64,000 bases of DNA from Triops longicaudatus (taxonomy: Eukaryota > Arthropoda > Branchiopoda > Notostraca > Triopsidae), in the NCBI GenBank assembly GCA_022885665.1, contig JAGQDJ010000026.1:248001-312000 (forward strand). Reading direction: 5' to 3'. The translations under genes were made by a program, and so were the position numbers. The first letter of the stretch is position 1, and each line of letters starts with the position of its first letter. This document shows, one piece after another, positions 25,907 through 37,608 of the stretch. The notes below the pieces were generated by a model that did not search any database, was not told the DNA's origin, and saw only the letters and a program-made list of their open reading frames with translations.

Positions 25907-28900
25907 ATGGCTTCTGTCGCAGCTCAAACCCCTTTTAGCGAATTAGCCCAATTGTGCGAGAGGATATACAAAACTAACAAAAATGACAGGAAATATTCCA
26001 AGCGTAAACTTCTGGAAGATTATTTTAGTGTTTACAGAGAGCGATTGAAGAAGTCACCTGTAAATGTAAGTACTAGAAAATTGTTATTTTTCTCTTTTCT
26101 GAATTAACCTTAAAAGTTTTGTTCTTTATTTAGGGGGAAAGTTTGTTTCCTATACTACGATTATTAATTCCAACATTAGACAGAGCCAGAAGCAGTTACG
26201 GAGTTCAAGAAGTTACTTTAGCCAGATTATATGTTGCCATATTAGCATTACCTAAAGAAGGCGTCGACGCACAAAAGCTTCTCTCCTTCAAGTAAGGAAT
26301 AAATTTTTAAAAATAACTTTACATTAAGTAAATTATTGGAAATGTAAATAAGCTTATTGTTGTCTATAGGGCTCCTAAGTCTGCCCACTCCATCAACAAT
26401 TTTGCTGATCAGGCTTATCAGATTTTAAAATACCGTTGTCCTAAACAAGGGACCTTGTCCATTGAAAAAGTTAACGATCATCTTGACGCCGTAGCAGCAG
26501 CTTTTGTTGATAAAGATATGGGTAAGAGGAAACCGTCACTCACGTTGTTACTATCCGGATGTTTCACTTATTAGACAAGAAACAAGAGCATCTTAAGGCG
26601 TTAATAACTCATCTGTCAGCCGAAGAGCAGAAGTGGCTTATTCGGATGATCCTTAAGAAGGAATTAAGGCTTGGTCTGGGTAAAGACGCAATCTTGGAAC
26701 TATTTCATCCTGATGCAAAGGAGCTATATGATACTCGCAATGATCTCCAAAAAGTAACATTTTCTTCTCAAAACAACCTTTTCATTAGTTTTCGTTAATT
26801 GATTCTTATTATTTTTCATACTTCTGTGCTTTAAAAGTTGTTTACTCAGTTACGTGTCATTACTGATTACTGCAGGTATGCGTGGAACTAAGAGACCCAG
26901 TAGTCCGTTTGGAGGAGAAAAACATTATGTTATTCGAATGTTTTCGGCCAATGTTAGCAGACAAAACTGTGAATATGAACAACGTTGAAGCATCAATGGA
27001 CCGAAAGCCATTTTATATTGAAACAAAATTTGACGGTGAAAGATTCCAACTTCACAAAAGAGGAAACTCGTATAAGTATTTTTCTAGGTAAAGTCAACTC
27101 TTGGAAACCATACTGTGAAATAATTCTCATAATAATAAGAATGTCTTAGAAATGGGTTTGATTATACTACCAAGTTTGGAGGGAGCAACGGAGGAGGCTC
27201 GCTTACCCCATATATTGCCCCTTTATTCTGCTCGGATGTGGAGTCGTGTATCCTAGACGGAGAGATGCTTATTTGGGACCAGAATAAAAATTTTGTCATT
27301 TCGAAAGGTAATACAGTATAGATATATACATGTTATTTCTAAAAATCTTGCAATTCAGGGGCAAACTTGGATGTGAAGTCTTTAAATCCTGGAGGGAACT
27401 TTCAGCCTTACTTTGTTGCCTTTGACATTCTATTGTATAACAACAAAGTGTTGTCCAGTTTGCCCCTTCGTGAGCGTTTGAAGTACTTAGAAAAAATAGC
27501 CAAACCCCTAGAAGGACGTTTCTCCCTAGCTGAACGCAAAATAGCGTCGACCAAGTACGTGAACCATGGAGCGTATATCTGTACTAGTGCCGTAAATTCT
27601 TGCATTTAGACAAGAAGCTATCGATGCCTTGAACATGGCCATTGAGACAAGGGAAGAAGGTATAATTTTAAAGCAGCCTGATTCGATTTACAAGCCTAAT
27701 GCTCGTAAAGGAGGCTGGGCCAAAATTAAACCGGATGTAAGTATCATTCTCAGTAATTATATTCACGCAGTTAAGTTGTTCTTTTCTAGTATGTGGATGG
27801 AATGATGGACCACTTAGATTTATTGATCATAGGTGGATATTACGGGAAAGGAAGACGCCGGGATTATATAAGTCAGTTTTTATTAGGCCTAGCAGTTCCA
27901 GATACAGTAACAGGTATGTGGTACGTCCATTTAATTTGAGAGTAAAGACTAATATCCTTTTCAAGGCAAGCCTTCGTTTTTCTATTCGATGACACGAGTG
28001 GGGTCAGGGTATTCCGATGAAACTCTGTACAGTTTAATGCAAAATTTGGCACCTCATTGGAAGACGGTGGTTCGGAAGGATGCTTGTCCAAGTAACTTAG
28101 TCTGGACGAAGGAAAAACCTGATGTTTGGGTGGAACCGGAAAAATCTTTTGTCGTTGAGGTAGTTATAGTTTAAAATTTGAAGCTATATAATATGTGTAA
28201 AATATCAGGTAAAAGCCAGTGAAATTGTGGCCAGCGACGCCTATAAAACGGGGTACACGTTACGGTTTCCTAGGGTGGAGCATGTCCGTTATGACAAACC
28301 TTGGGATCAGTGTATGACCGTCACAGAATTTGCAACTTTACGGCAAGTACGTTCTTAACTTAATTTAGTGATTTTTCTTAAAAACCTTTACATTATTAAA
28401 CAGATGTCAGAAGGAAAACTCGCCAATCGACTTTACACCGATAATGGCGATTATCATAGTAATAGGAAAAGGAAAGTAAGCGGGAGCCCGGCCAAACCTA
28501 GTCTGATGCTCGCACGGCAATTCCAGAGTGTAGATGCCTCAAACGTTGCGAAGGTATCTTCTAAAATTTATATTAATAAGTATACTATGTGTCTTTCCTT
28601 TCTAGGTTTCGGAGTTTCTAAAAGGCAAGGAATTCTGTATCGTTAATGGTCCTAAAGAAATGGATCGCGTTGCGTTAGAGAAAAAAGTTATGTCGCATGG
28701 CGGTACTGTCGTTCGAAATCCAGGTATTTTTACCCCGCATATTGTCATGGAAACAGTATTACCTTACTTTACTTGCATTTTGCAGGAGAAAAAACGTTTT
28801 GTGTTATTGCAGACAAGAAAGTTGCCCAGCTCCAGAGTTTGATCAAGTCTGGGAAATACGATATAATCCGAGCTAATTGGTTGATCAGGTGTCTGGACAC

Positions 28901-29552
28901 GAGAAAGCTAGTCCCTTTCAGTCCTCTGGAAGTATGGGAGGTGACGGAAAAAACAAAAGCTGAAATGTTACTGAGTTTCGATCCTTACGGGGATAGTTAT
29001 ACTGAGCCTGCCTCAAAAGAAAGCCTACAATTTGCATTGCAACGTGTGCAAGAATTGGTAAGAAAAACTTGAATTAAAATAGGCAGGCCAGAAGGTATGA
29101 CTGTTGACTTTATTGACAGATAAGTCCCAAACTTCTGGGAAGAGAAGAGATAGCTGTCATAGAGTATGAAAACTTTCCTGGACCTTATAAATATGCACTC
29201 TTTCGCTTGTGCAAAGTTTACGTTACTAATGGGGCAGTGAATGGAATATTGCGTTCGATGTGTTCTGATATGGCTCGAATAATACTGGAGTTAAAGATAT
29301 TCGGCGCAGAAATAACAAGCGAACTTACCGGAGACGTGACACATGTTGTCTGGGACGGGTAAGATTAAAAAATGTAATGAGTGAATTTCTCTTCGTACTT
29401 TCTTAAGCAGGATTTCGGATTTGGAGGCTCTTAAAGAGAAAAACTGGATGCGTAAAAAGAAATTCCATCTAGTGACAGAAAAGTGGATAGAGGATTGCAT
29501 TGACCAAGGGAAGATTTTGGAAGAAAGGCTTTACTATCCATCGTCATCGTAA
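25907..29552 (+). CDS. LIG4: DNA ligase IV
   Basis: ATP-dependent ligase that seals double-strand breaks in non-homologous end joining, working with XRCC4 in the nucleus. Sixteen exons: 25907-26065, 26134-26291, 26370-26521, 26575-26753, 26876-27087, 27150-27307, 27359-27554, 27610-27736, 27790-27913, 27966-28159, 28209-28346, 28404-28553, 28606-28723, 28786-29057, 29120-29358, 29411-29552. The sum is exactly 906 codons (905 aa; human 911). Seen: N-terminal DNA-binding domain (residues 1 to about 230), the adenylation motif FYIETKFDGERF with active-site Lys267, downstream ligase motifs including CILDGEM, REEGIILKQP and GWAKIKPDY, the OB-fold (DLLIIGGYYGKG, TLRFPR), then two BRCT domains (about 650-755 and 790-905) flanking the expected XRCC4-binding linker. 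AATAAA lies about 180 bp past the stop. All introns are 49-122 bp. Confidence 0.97.
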
Positions 29553-30092
29553 ATTTGTACCTGAGTTTTACAACTTTGTGATAAAATTTTTAGCACCCAG
29601 TTCAGGAATTTGGAATGCGTATGTGGATTTCCGATACAGTATCCATTTTTCGTGTTTCGCATTGTTTTTCTCGTTTTTCTCTATGCTTTGTTGATTCTAA
29701 TTTCCCAAAGTTTTGTACTAGGTTTTGTGCATGAAATAAACTTTCATTTCACCCAAATGTACATAAAAAGCGTTTGTTTAAAAGCTAAGGCTTTTTAAAT
29801 ATTGTCACGACCGTTAAAAAAAAAAATATTCGCGAATAAGGGCTTATTTTCGGAAAATGGTCCTTCGTTTTGAATTTACCGCTAAAAAGTATGACTTCCC
29901 TTCGAAATCCCTGGCTTCTCATTGGTGAAAAAGCCGAAAAATGGGCGTGGCCTATTTCCGGCTCTGGAAAGCCGTTTTCCGGGTTATTTTCCATTTGATT
30001 CAATGGTAAGCAAAGGGGGTCCCCTTCGAAAATCGAGAAAAATGAGAGCTCCGCCCTTCCTCTCTACTGAGCTCCTCCCTGTCTTGGCTCGT

Positions 30093-30191
30093 ATCCCCTG
30101 TACTCGCTCCTGTCCTACCTGGCTTCCCAGGCTTGCTCGGTTTTCCCGAACAGCCTGGTATTCCAGGTTTGACAATGCGAGTACAGGGGAT
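30093..30191. repeat. Inverted repeat with 69-bp loop
   Basis: atcccctgtactcgc at 30093-30107 is the exact reverse complement of 30177-30191. The loop, read on the minus strand, codes for a short run of glycine-spaced collagen-like triplets (KPGIPG, SKPGKPGRTG). Its origin is unknown. Confidence 0.6.
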
Positions 30192-30268
30192 AGGAGACAA
30201 GTCAAGTGGAGGTTCAGTCAAGGGAAGGATCGGTGCCATGCCCCAATATAGGGGCATTGAAGAAAATT

Positions 30269-30343
30269 GTGGCTCGTGAGGGACTCGAACCCGCAACCTC
30301 ACAGTCCAAAGACAGATGCCTTAGACCGCTCGGCTAACTCACG
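30269..30343 (-). tRNA. tRNA-like gene or tRNA-derived sequence (anticodon unclear)
   Basis: On the minus strand the A box (TTAGCCGAGCGGTCTAAGGC) and B box (GGGTTCGAGTCCC) are both nearly perfect, with the right spacing for a 75-nt tRNA. The T loop TTCGAGT and a 4/5-paired T stem are present. The anticodon loop CTTTGGA would give UUG (Gln), but the anticodon stem pairs poorly. The 5' acceptor half pairs with CTCACG rather than with the bases expected after the T arm, as if a few bases are missing. It may be a functional odd tRNA, a pseudogene or the head of a SINE. Confidence 0.5.
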
Positions 30344-30925
30344 TTAGAAAACTGGTTACTAGAACATATATTTTTCAAGAGCCTGGTAAATCCCGCACAC
30401 GTTTTACATGTTTATCAGGAAGGCTAGTGTGACTTTATCTCAATATCGCATGTCCTGCATACAGGTTATGAAAAGGCAGGCAAGTGAAGTAGCATATCGA
30501 TTTCATAAAGAAGTGAGAGGCGAACCTTAGGCCACAAATCATAGCCTGCCGAACGCGGCTGAAGCATAAGTTGTCGGTAATGCACAACTAATCCTGTAAA
30601 AAATTTGACAAATGTTTCCATGATGGCCTTTCGAACGTTTCATGAACTTTCAAATATTATTCCTCTACTTCTAACTTAAATAATAACGATATGAAAAAGT
30701 CAGACGCACGGTAAATCTACACTGGCGAATAAATAAAAATAACTACTGGAGAATATTGCATGACCAACGTGAAGAGAGATGTGATACTATTTTGTAACTG
30801 ACAAAAACAAGACGATTTTGAAAGCGACAACAATGCATTTTCTTCGCTACGTAAGCATGTTCAGAACATGTTACAAAAAAGATAGAGACAATTTTGTTTT
30901 GTGACACTCCCGTTACCACAATTTT

Positions 30926-32989
30926 TCAAGGGAAACCGTCATCTTCCTCTTCAGCCATTTCTTTTGCGTATTCCAAGTCTTGCTGCTCGCGCTCTCGACG
31001 TTCCTAAACAAAATACGTTACGTTATTTTTTTATATATTTTCGCCAATCTTTCATTACCTCAGCTGACTCCAAATCCTTGTTGTAGGATTTTGGTGGGAA
31101 ACGCATAGCTTTCACACTCTGGTTATGAATATCTAAGCAGAAAGATATGCGCTGATGGAAAGCAACTTGTGGCTCACGGCCACTGTAGACGTCGGTGCTT
31201 TCTTTGCTCTTCATAAAGCCGCCTTCATGATCAATGGAGGCCTCTATAACGCCATCACGAATCGCCTAATTTTATCAGCGAAAAACGACGTACACCAGAA
31301 ATGAAAAAATAGCTGAATAATACTAACGTAGATTCTATATTACCTTCGCTACAATAAATTCGGCATCAATGGCCGAATCCAACATAAGTTTCGTGGCAAC
31401 ATCTTGGAGCGAAATGCGCGAATACGACAGGCTAATGGAACGAACTGCGGTCTTGATCACATTGTGACGCAAGCGTAGGATAAGCATATATGTATGATCG
31501 GCTTGGAACTGTGTTCCAAACTGGTCCAAAACTTCTCCAAAACGCTGTAGGTTACCCATCCTTACCGCTATACACACAAGAAAGTTCAGTCGAAGCTTAC
31601 TCTTTTAAATAGGTATATTACCTTGAGTTAATTGAAAGTACGGAATTAGTGCACGGCGCATAGTTGGCTGACGGAAGGTATTACGCTCTGGAATATCGCC
31701 GAGCAATAATTCAACTGTCACAGCCAATTTCTGGACCTATTGCGTTTGTTTAGGATAGGTAAAAAAAAATCGACAATTAGTCCGACAATTTACGAACTCG
31801 TTACAGAAGTACCGTTTGCTTGAATCCTACAGCAGTATGCTGCGGTGCTTTACGCAATGCTTGGACCAAATGAGTGTGAGCTTGAGAATATTCCAACTGC
31901 ATTGCTTTAATGCGTCCCAAACTGTACAAATATCGTGCCCACTCGTTGTTTGATGCCGTCTCTGGGAACACTGATTTAGAAACCAGTTTGTCAGCCTAGA
32001 TGGAAAAGCAAAAATTGGGTTAACTACAATCTCTGGATACACATCGGGAGATTTTACTTGATCATACAAGTTGTGGCTCAAGTAGTTACGTAGCAGACAG
32101 TTGATAAGCACTGCTTGGCCCTCAAAGTCATTACGTAAGGTGCAAGTCCTTAAGCGGCTATGCAAAAAGCTAAAAATGGTACAGATAAATATGCTTCTTT
32201 ATCCTTGAAGGCGAAAGAAAAAGTACCTTCTAGTTTTGTCTAGTTGTCCATTGAGCTCGTAACTTCTGGTGTAATAAAAGTAACACCTAGCAGCCAAAAC
32301 ATCCAAAGTACGACGGTTCAGAGCCACAACTTTCTTAATTAATTGATCTAGAAACTTAAGCAATTAGACAAAAGGGATTCTAGCAATTAACAGAGCTTAC
32401 CAGCACATGACACAGCTTCGGGATACTTCTTGTTGTCGATCAGATGTAGATTTAGTAGAAGATGAATATAAACGTCCAATTCGGGAAGCAATGGCGTTGA
32501 CGAGGATTTGGTTGTTCGCAGCCGTTGTTGAGAACCTGTCTCAGCATCAGGTATCTGAGCAGCGAAATGGAGGGTAGACACAAAGTAGTCAATTAAAAAA
32601 ACAATAAGCTCTATTCCATTGATAATTTATTTTTAACTCACGAATGTTAGAAGAATGTCACGCTCTTTTGGTAAATGCGCATAATATCCGTTGATGATCC
32701 TTCGTAAAACGGTTGGATTCAGCCGACGACGAGTGTTGGGCAAAGCACGGAGAACACGTAAAGTGTAACGGGGTTCTTTGCTGCTCACAGCTTTCTCAAT
32801 CTGACGGCCATGCTCTCGAATTTCTGAAAATATAATGGTAGTTAGTAAGAATATGATTATTTTAAGTGTTTACGACAAACCTTCCGTAGTTACAATATCG
32901 GGATCTTTCTTTACATCTTCAGCAACAGGCGCTGGTTCCTCAACCGACTGCATTTCCACATCCGCAGTCGCTGTGCCTTCGATCGCCAT
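30926..32989 (-). CDS. PSMD3: 26S proteasome non-ATPase subunit 3 (Rpn3)
   Basis: Structural subunit of the 19S lid. Exons in transcript order: 32989-32881, 32823-32642, 32554-32401, 32347-32227, 32169-32058, 31995-31813, 31736-31622, 31567-31344, 31265-31059, 31003-30926; 494 aa (human 534), phases consistent. Seen: short acidic N terminus; helical repeats (LRVLRALPNTRRRLNPTVLR; ARYLYSLGRIKAMQLEYSQA; QALRKAPQHTAVGFKQTV); PCI domain (RLRHNVIKTAVRSISLSYSR, EFIVAKAIRDGVIEASIDH); and the extremely conserved C terminus SVKAMRFPPKSYNKDLESAE followed by ERREREQQDLEYAKEMAEED. It is head-to-head with TRAPPC13, start codons 513 bp apart. Confidence 0.97.
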
Positions 32990-33502
32990 GCTTTATTTGC
33001 TTAAATATTGAATCTGTCAAAGCTCAGGAATATAGATGCAACTTCTGTTCCAAGTAGCGGTGTTTGTTACTATTTGTCAAGTCATGAGCCTTAAACAAAA
33101 CTCCGGAGGATAAAGCCTAAGTAAGGATTGACCGAAACAGTACGCTCCTATCGACACTAGCGTCATGAGTTACCGTTGTCGAAAACTAAATACTCTGTTA
33201 AAAGCTAATCTTATTTTTAATAAATAATACAGAAAAAATATATTTAGCTCATTTTTTCTAAAAAATATTAATAGAGCTGACAGGTCAGAAGACCTGGAAC
33301 GATATTTAAAACTATGTATTTTACCTCTTTAAAAATAATAATTGAAATTCTCCTGTAGGATAACCGATATGGTGACTATTTTCTCTGTTCGTGGTTCAGA
33401 TTTAAGATAAACAATGTTTTTCGGTTGGGTATACGAGTTTTAATTATGATTTCGAGATCATAATTTTTTCCCCCAATATTTCGCCAGCCAGTGCCATTCA
33501 CA
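32990..33502. promoter_or_regulatory. Shared head-to-head region, RPN3 / TRAPPC13
   Basis: 513 bp between divergent start codons, AT-rich, expected to serve as promoter for both. No specific motif was identified by eye. Confidence 0.5.
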
Positions 33503-35533
33503 ATGGATCACAAGTCGGAGCAATTACTGACACTAAAAGGTTCAAACTATTCTAATTTCGTAGCTATAATCTAAAACTCACGACATTTATTAATTCACAC
33601 AGTTATGCGGTTATCGCGACCGTCAATATTTTCGAGCCCGTTAATCAAGACCGAAGAAAATGATTTAATACATGCGCCTATGCGGATGCAAATGCCCAAT
33701 GATCCATCGCTTAAAACCGCAAACCAAGACAACGCATTCCAATATCTCGATATGTCCCAAACACTTGTCCTCCCTCAAAGTTTCGGGTAACTCAAAACGT
33801 AAATCTACTTAATATAAAAAGTTAATTTTAATATAATCGAATAATTAGTACCATCTACCTGGGCGAAACATTTTCATGCTACCTTCGTGTGCAGAATAAT
33901 AGTCAACAGGCTGTCTCAAATATAGTGATTAAGGTAATTACTATGTTATTTCGAAAGTCGTATTATACTAATTTTGTATCTTTGGTATATAATCTTGTGT
34001 TCTCTTCTAGGCTGACTTACAAACAGCAACGCAGCGAGTATTGTTATCAAAGAAATCCGTGGAAGCAACCGAACTCATGCCCGATGATTCTGTCGACGAA
34101 GTCTTGCACCACGAAGTGACGGAGATAGGCACGCACATGTAGTGAAGCAAAGGTCAAGAAAAAACGTAGCTCACTTACCAATAATTCCTTACTTTTGCAG
34201 CTTGGTATGTGAAGTCACGTATAAATCTCCTACTGGCGATCCTCTGACTGCGTCCAGATACTATAAATTTCAAGTTCAAAAGCCTTTAGATGTCAAAACC
34301 AAGTTTTACAACGCAGAGGTAATACGTGCAAGTACGCGACGCGCTTTAAGCGTTTAGACATCGCTATATTGCATCTACTATGCCTTACTTTTCTTTTATT
34401 CATCTGGCTAACAATTTCTTCCCTGCACGAATTCCTTTTTGCACGGCTATTTGCTCTGCATGCGCCTACTAAACATTATAGGACTACGAGGTAGGTGCAT
34501 TTCTTCTTCTGTGTTAAATTTCCTGCTCGTTTTGGGTCCAACAGTACTTAAAAAACGAACTATGTACGTTTAGTCAGATGACGTCTATTTGGAAGCCCAA
34601 GTGCAGAACATTACTGCAGGCCCCATTTGCATGGAGAAGGTCGCTCTTGAACCGTCACCTATGTTTACTGGTATGTCTTCCGTATATATGTCTTTAACTA
34701 GATTAAATAATGTTGTTATTATTTGTCTAAGTCACAACATTAAACGACATGCCTGGCGAATCGGACAAAGAATCTATCTTTGGGCCGGTAAATTCCCTTT
34801 CTCCGGGAGAAGTCCGTCAGTATCTGTATTGCCTGCAACCTAAACGCGAAGCATGGGCGAATGTCAAAGCTTTGCGCGGATCCACGAATATCGGAAAGTT
34901 GGATATCATCTGGCGGACTAGTATGGGCGATCGGGGGCGTCTCCAAACCAGTCAGCTACAACGCGTGGTAAATTGGTCCATTCTGTTAGTTATACGATAT
35001 TCCGATAAGGCACACTGCAAATGTAGCTTCAAGTTACCTGCCCTATTATTTTGTCTTGTTTTCTTTAGGCACCGGGATACGGTGACGTAAGGCTAACTAT
35101 TGAGCAGTTACCCAATCCTGTAGCATTAGATCAAGCGTTCTTTCTTGACTGCCGTGTAACCAATACGAGGTAAATGGAGAGTTTACAATTTAATTATTAT
35201 TTTAAAAAAAATGTTTTAGTGAAAGGGTGGTCGATTTGAAGATGTCTCTAGAACCCGTATCTAGTCCTGCGTTGTGTTGGATTGGTAGAACAGATTACTC
35301 CTTGCCTCGATTGGAACCGAGCGCTTCCACTGTAGTTCGTCTCAGTTTGATTCCTAGTATTCCTGGTTTGCAAGTAAGATCGTCTCTGTCTAAATAGACA
35401 AAAATGAAATTAACCTTTTTCGTTTAAGACCGTTAGCGGTATTCGCTTGAAGGACGTGTTTCTGAAACGAACTTACGAATACGATGACTTGGCACAGCTC
35501 TTGGTACTCCGTGATGGCGTGTTTGATTCGTGA
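33503..35533 (+). CDS. TRAPPC13: Trafficking protein particle complex subunit 13
   Basis: Component of metazoan TRAPPIII, acting in ER-Golgi traffic and autophagy. Exons: 33503-33539, 33603-33786, 33849-33933, 34011-34138, 34201-34318, (34482-34490), 34574-34670, 34732-34967, 35069-35169, 35220-35373, 35429-35533; 414 aa without and 417 with the 9-nt exon (human 417). Seen: MRLSRPSI and PQSFGTIYLGETFSCYLRVQNN near the N terminus; KKPLDVKTKFYNAE; LEAQVQNIT; RQYLYCLQPK; IGKLDIIWRTSMGDRGRLQTSQL; YGDVRL; and the C-terminal LKRTYEYDDLAQ. The residues around NAE|SDD correspond to a region of variable length in the family. It is convergent with the G gamma gene. Confidence 0.95.
34482..34490 (+). 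other. TRAPPC13: Candidate 9-nt microexon in TRAPPC13
   Basis: gactacgag (Asp-Tyr-Glu) is bounded by a good acceptor (ttatag) and donor (gtaggt). It keeps frame between phase-0 exons 34201-34318 and 34574-34670. Vertebrate TRAPPC13 has extra residues at this point, so inclusion is plausible. Confidence 0.4.
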
Positions 35534-36271
35534 AGGCAAGCTTACGTTTTTAGTTCACATTCTAAATTTTTTCGGTAAATATGTATTGTAGATGGAAACC
35601 GGGCTTGATGTCACGGTTTTTTTGCGATCCAGTGTGTATTGTACAGTATCCTTTGTTTTCAAATACAGCAGTGGGACAGAATAATGATAGCTCTTTAAAC
35701 ACGGAAGAAATCTAACACGGAAGAAATCTAACCCGGAAGACACAAAGGCTTTCAGCGGAGGCGAAGAAGGGAAGGCAGTAGGAGTTTCACAGTTAGCGAC
35801 AAAGTATACATCATTGGACCATTGGCCTGAGAGGACAGCATTCACGATAGATAAAAGCGGACACTTTTGATTCTGCCTGTCTGAACTAAAAATTGTCATT
35901 CCTTTTCGTCACAAAAACCGAAAAGACAGGGGATTTTCAAAAGAGGGTGCAGCCGGGACGTTCCCTGAAGGGATTATCTCTCGGATGCTGAAATCCCACC
36001 ACCAGGCAGTCCTCACTTTCCCGCTCCGTTACGAATTGCTAAAATACATGGAAAAATGAGGAAAACAAAGCACGCACCATAATGACTATTTCTTCCATTT
36101 TTGCTCCCCAATTTTTTTAAGAGACTTCAATCATACTCAAGAGCATCAACAGAAGAGAGGTTTAAATTAAGAAAACAAAAAGATTGGTTGGTGTTTTGAA
36201 TCTGCAGGTGCGACGCAGAGAAGATGGGACATGATAATGCGCGTTTTGGTAAGAAGTTTGCTTGTTATGGT
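35534..36271. other. Intergenic between convergent TRAPPC13 and G gamma
   Basis: 738 bp. The two 3' UTRs should lie here. Near 35697-35735 an imperfect tandem duplication (acacggaagaaatctaac repeated) is visible. No gene recognised. Confidence 0.5.
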
Positions 36272-36568
36272 TTAAAGCAAAGAACAGCTGCTCTTTTCTC
36301 GGAAAGGGTTCGCCTTTTGGGAGCTGAAGCCAATTAGTAAATAATCTTCACTCGTGTGGTCATCCACGAATTTCTGGAACAAAAACAAAGCAGCAATGCG
36401 CGAAAGTTGTAAAAATGAATGCAAGCGAATAAGAAATAATACAGAAAGACTGCGGGAAAGAAATCGTACCATGAGATCGGCTACGGCTTGCTTCACGCTG
36501 ATACGACGAATGGCAGCCTCGCGTCTCAACTGCTCGACAACCAAACGTTGCTGCTGAAGACTAGACAT
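36272..36568 (-). CDS. Heterotrimeric G-protein gamma subunit
   Basis: Small prenylated partner of G beta at the plasma membrane. Two exons: 36568-36470 and 36373-36272, joined in phase 0, giving 66 aa, a normal length. Seen: the N-terminal coiled-coil helix (RLVVEQLRREAAIRRISVKQAVADLM), the central helix (FVDDHTSEDYLLIG), the near-invariant NPFREK segment and a CAAX box CSLL, whose terminal Leu predicts geranylgeranylation. The intron is 96 bp. It resembles the ubiquitous gamma subunits of invertebrates; a numbered human orthologue cannot be assigned. Confidence 0.93.
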   Translation of the reverse strand: MSSLQQQRLVVEQLRREAAIRRISVKQAVADLMVRFLSRSLSVLFLIRLHSFLQLSRIAALFLFQKFVDDHTSEDYLLIGFSSQKANPFREKSSCSLL

Positions 36569-37186
36569 CTAAACAGGTACAGCATACGAGAAGAAACGTG
36601 CTAATTAGTATTGCAACATATGTGTCGAAACTGTGACCGTCAAGCATTAAGCTTCTCCGTGGAAGCTTCGTCTCGAAGGCATTAAAACTATTCGCTTAGC
36701 AAGTTTAACGAGAAATAAAGATTCAGAAAAAAAAACAGCTAAGCCTTTCTCTTCTGGTATTTTACATAAAAGCCTCATTAACGGAAAAAAACAGGTAAGA
36801 TAGCGGGGCGATATTCTAGAAAAAGTGGCCGAAGTATCCCCCATATGCTTCCAAGTGTATTGTACAATATTACGTTGCTATGATACAGCTTTGATGGAAA
36901 CAGCAGTAAAAAGCACTGTCAATACCGAAAGCTGACGGGTAGCAAATTACTATGATCGAAGACGGGATTATCTAAGGATAGCAACACCTCTCAAAGCTTA
37001 ATTTTCGCTTTTTCACCCGGAGAAACTCACTTCGTTCCACATTCAAGTGAATTAAGCTATGGATCAAAAGTAAGAAATGCGCAGTTCATTGGCTATAAAA
37101 AGCGAAACACTTTTTTTTTTCAGCAAAGCTTAAGCTTGGAGCAAGCTTTCTTTATTTTTTTTAATTTTTTTTTGCGAGGCTTGCGT

Positions 37187-37327
37187 CTATGAAGCTAGAC
37201 TTCGTCTGACCTGTCTCCCATCTACTTGCTCGGAATCTGTAGGAGTGAAATAACAAGGTCCTTTGCTCTGCATTTGTACACTGTTCGCTTCTTCCTCATT
37301 ATCAAACGATTTATAGGTTTCAACCAT
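37187..37327 (-). CDS. Possible small acidic ORF, unknown
   Basis: 46 codons starting MVETYKSFDNEEEANSVQMQ and ending RQVRRSLAS before a stop. No domain recognised. It may be an exon (a gt follows cag inside it) or chance. It is listed because it starts with ATG and has an even codon composition, unlike the surrounding AT-rich DNA. Confidence 0.2.
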   Translation of the reverse strand: MVETYKSFDNEEEANSVQMQSKGPCYFTPTDSEQVDGRQVRRSLAS

Positions 37328-37439
37328 TGTAACTGTTAAAAGAACGACTTATTAGGCATGATCATTGTAAATGCCCAGGAAGCCATAAATCCCTGTCTGA
37401 TAATGACAGTCAGAAATACAAACTTAACATTGCCATATA

Positions 37440-37608
37440 ATGGAATCTCGTTATAACGAACTTCCAGGGACAACGGCTGTTCGATATCAATATATCCGAT
37501 TTTTTTATGAGAAGCTTTCCTTACACTAACATAAGTGGGGACCTTAAAATCACTCCGTTGTAAACGCCAATTCTATTTTGGAAGGTTCGTTATAATGAAA
37601 TTTTACTG
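37440..37608. repeat. Short terminal-inverted-repeat element (MITE-like), copy 3
   Basis: The left end tggaatctcgttataacgaa and right end ttcgttataatgaaatttta are imperfect reverse complements, 169 bp apart, with no ORF. It matches the ends at 7122-7278 and 57387-57554. Confidence 0.6.

Larger units (their letters stand above)
29553..30925. other. Intergenic, LIG4 3' side to RPN3 3' side
   Basis: 1.4 kb between convergent genes. It holds the LIG4 3' UTR, a 15-bp perfect inverted repeat (30093-30191) and the tRNA-like sequence (about 30269-30343). Nothing else was recognised. Confidence 0.5.
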
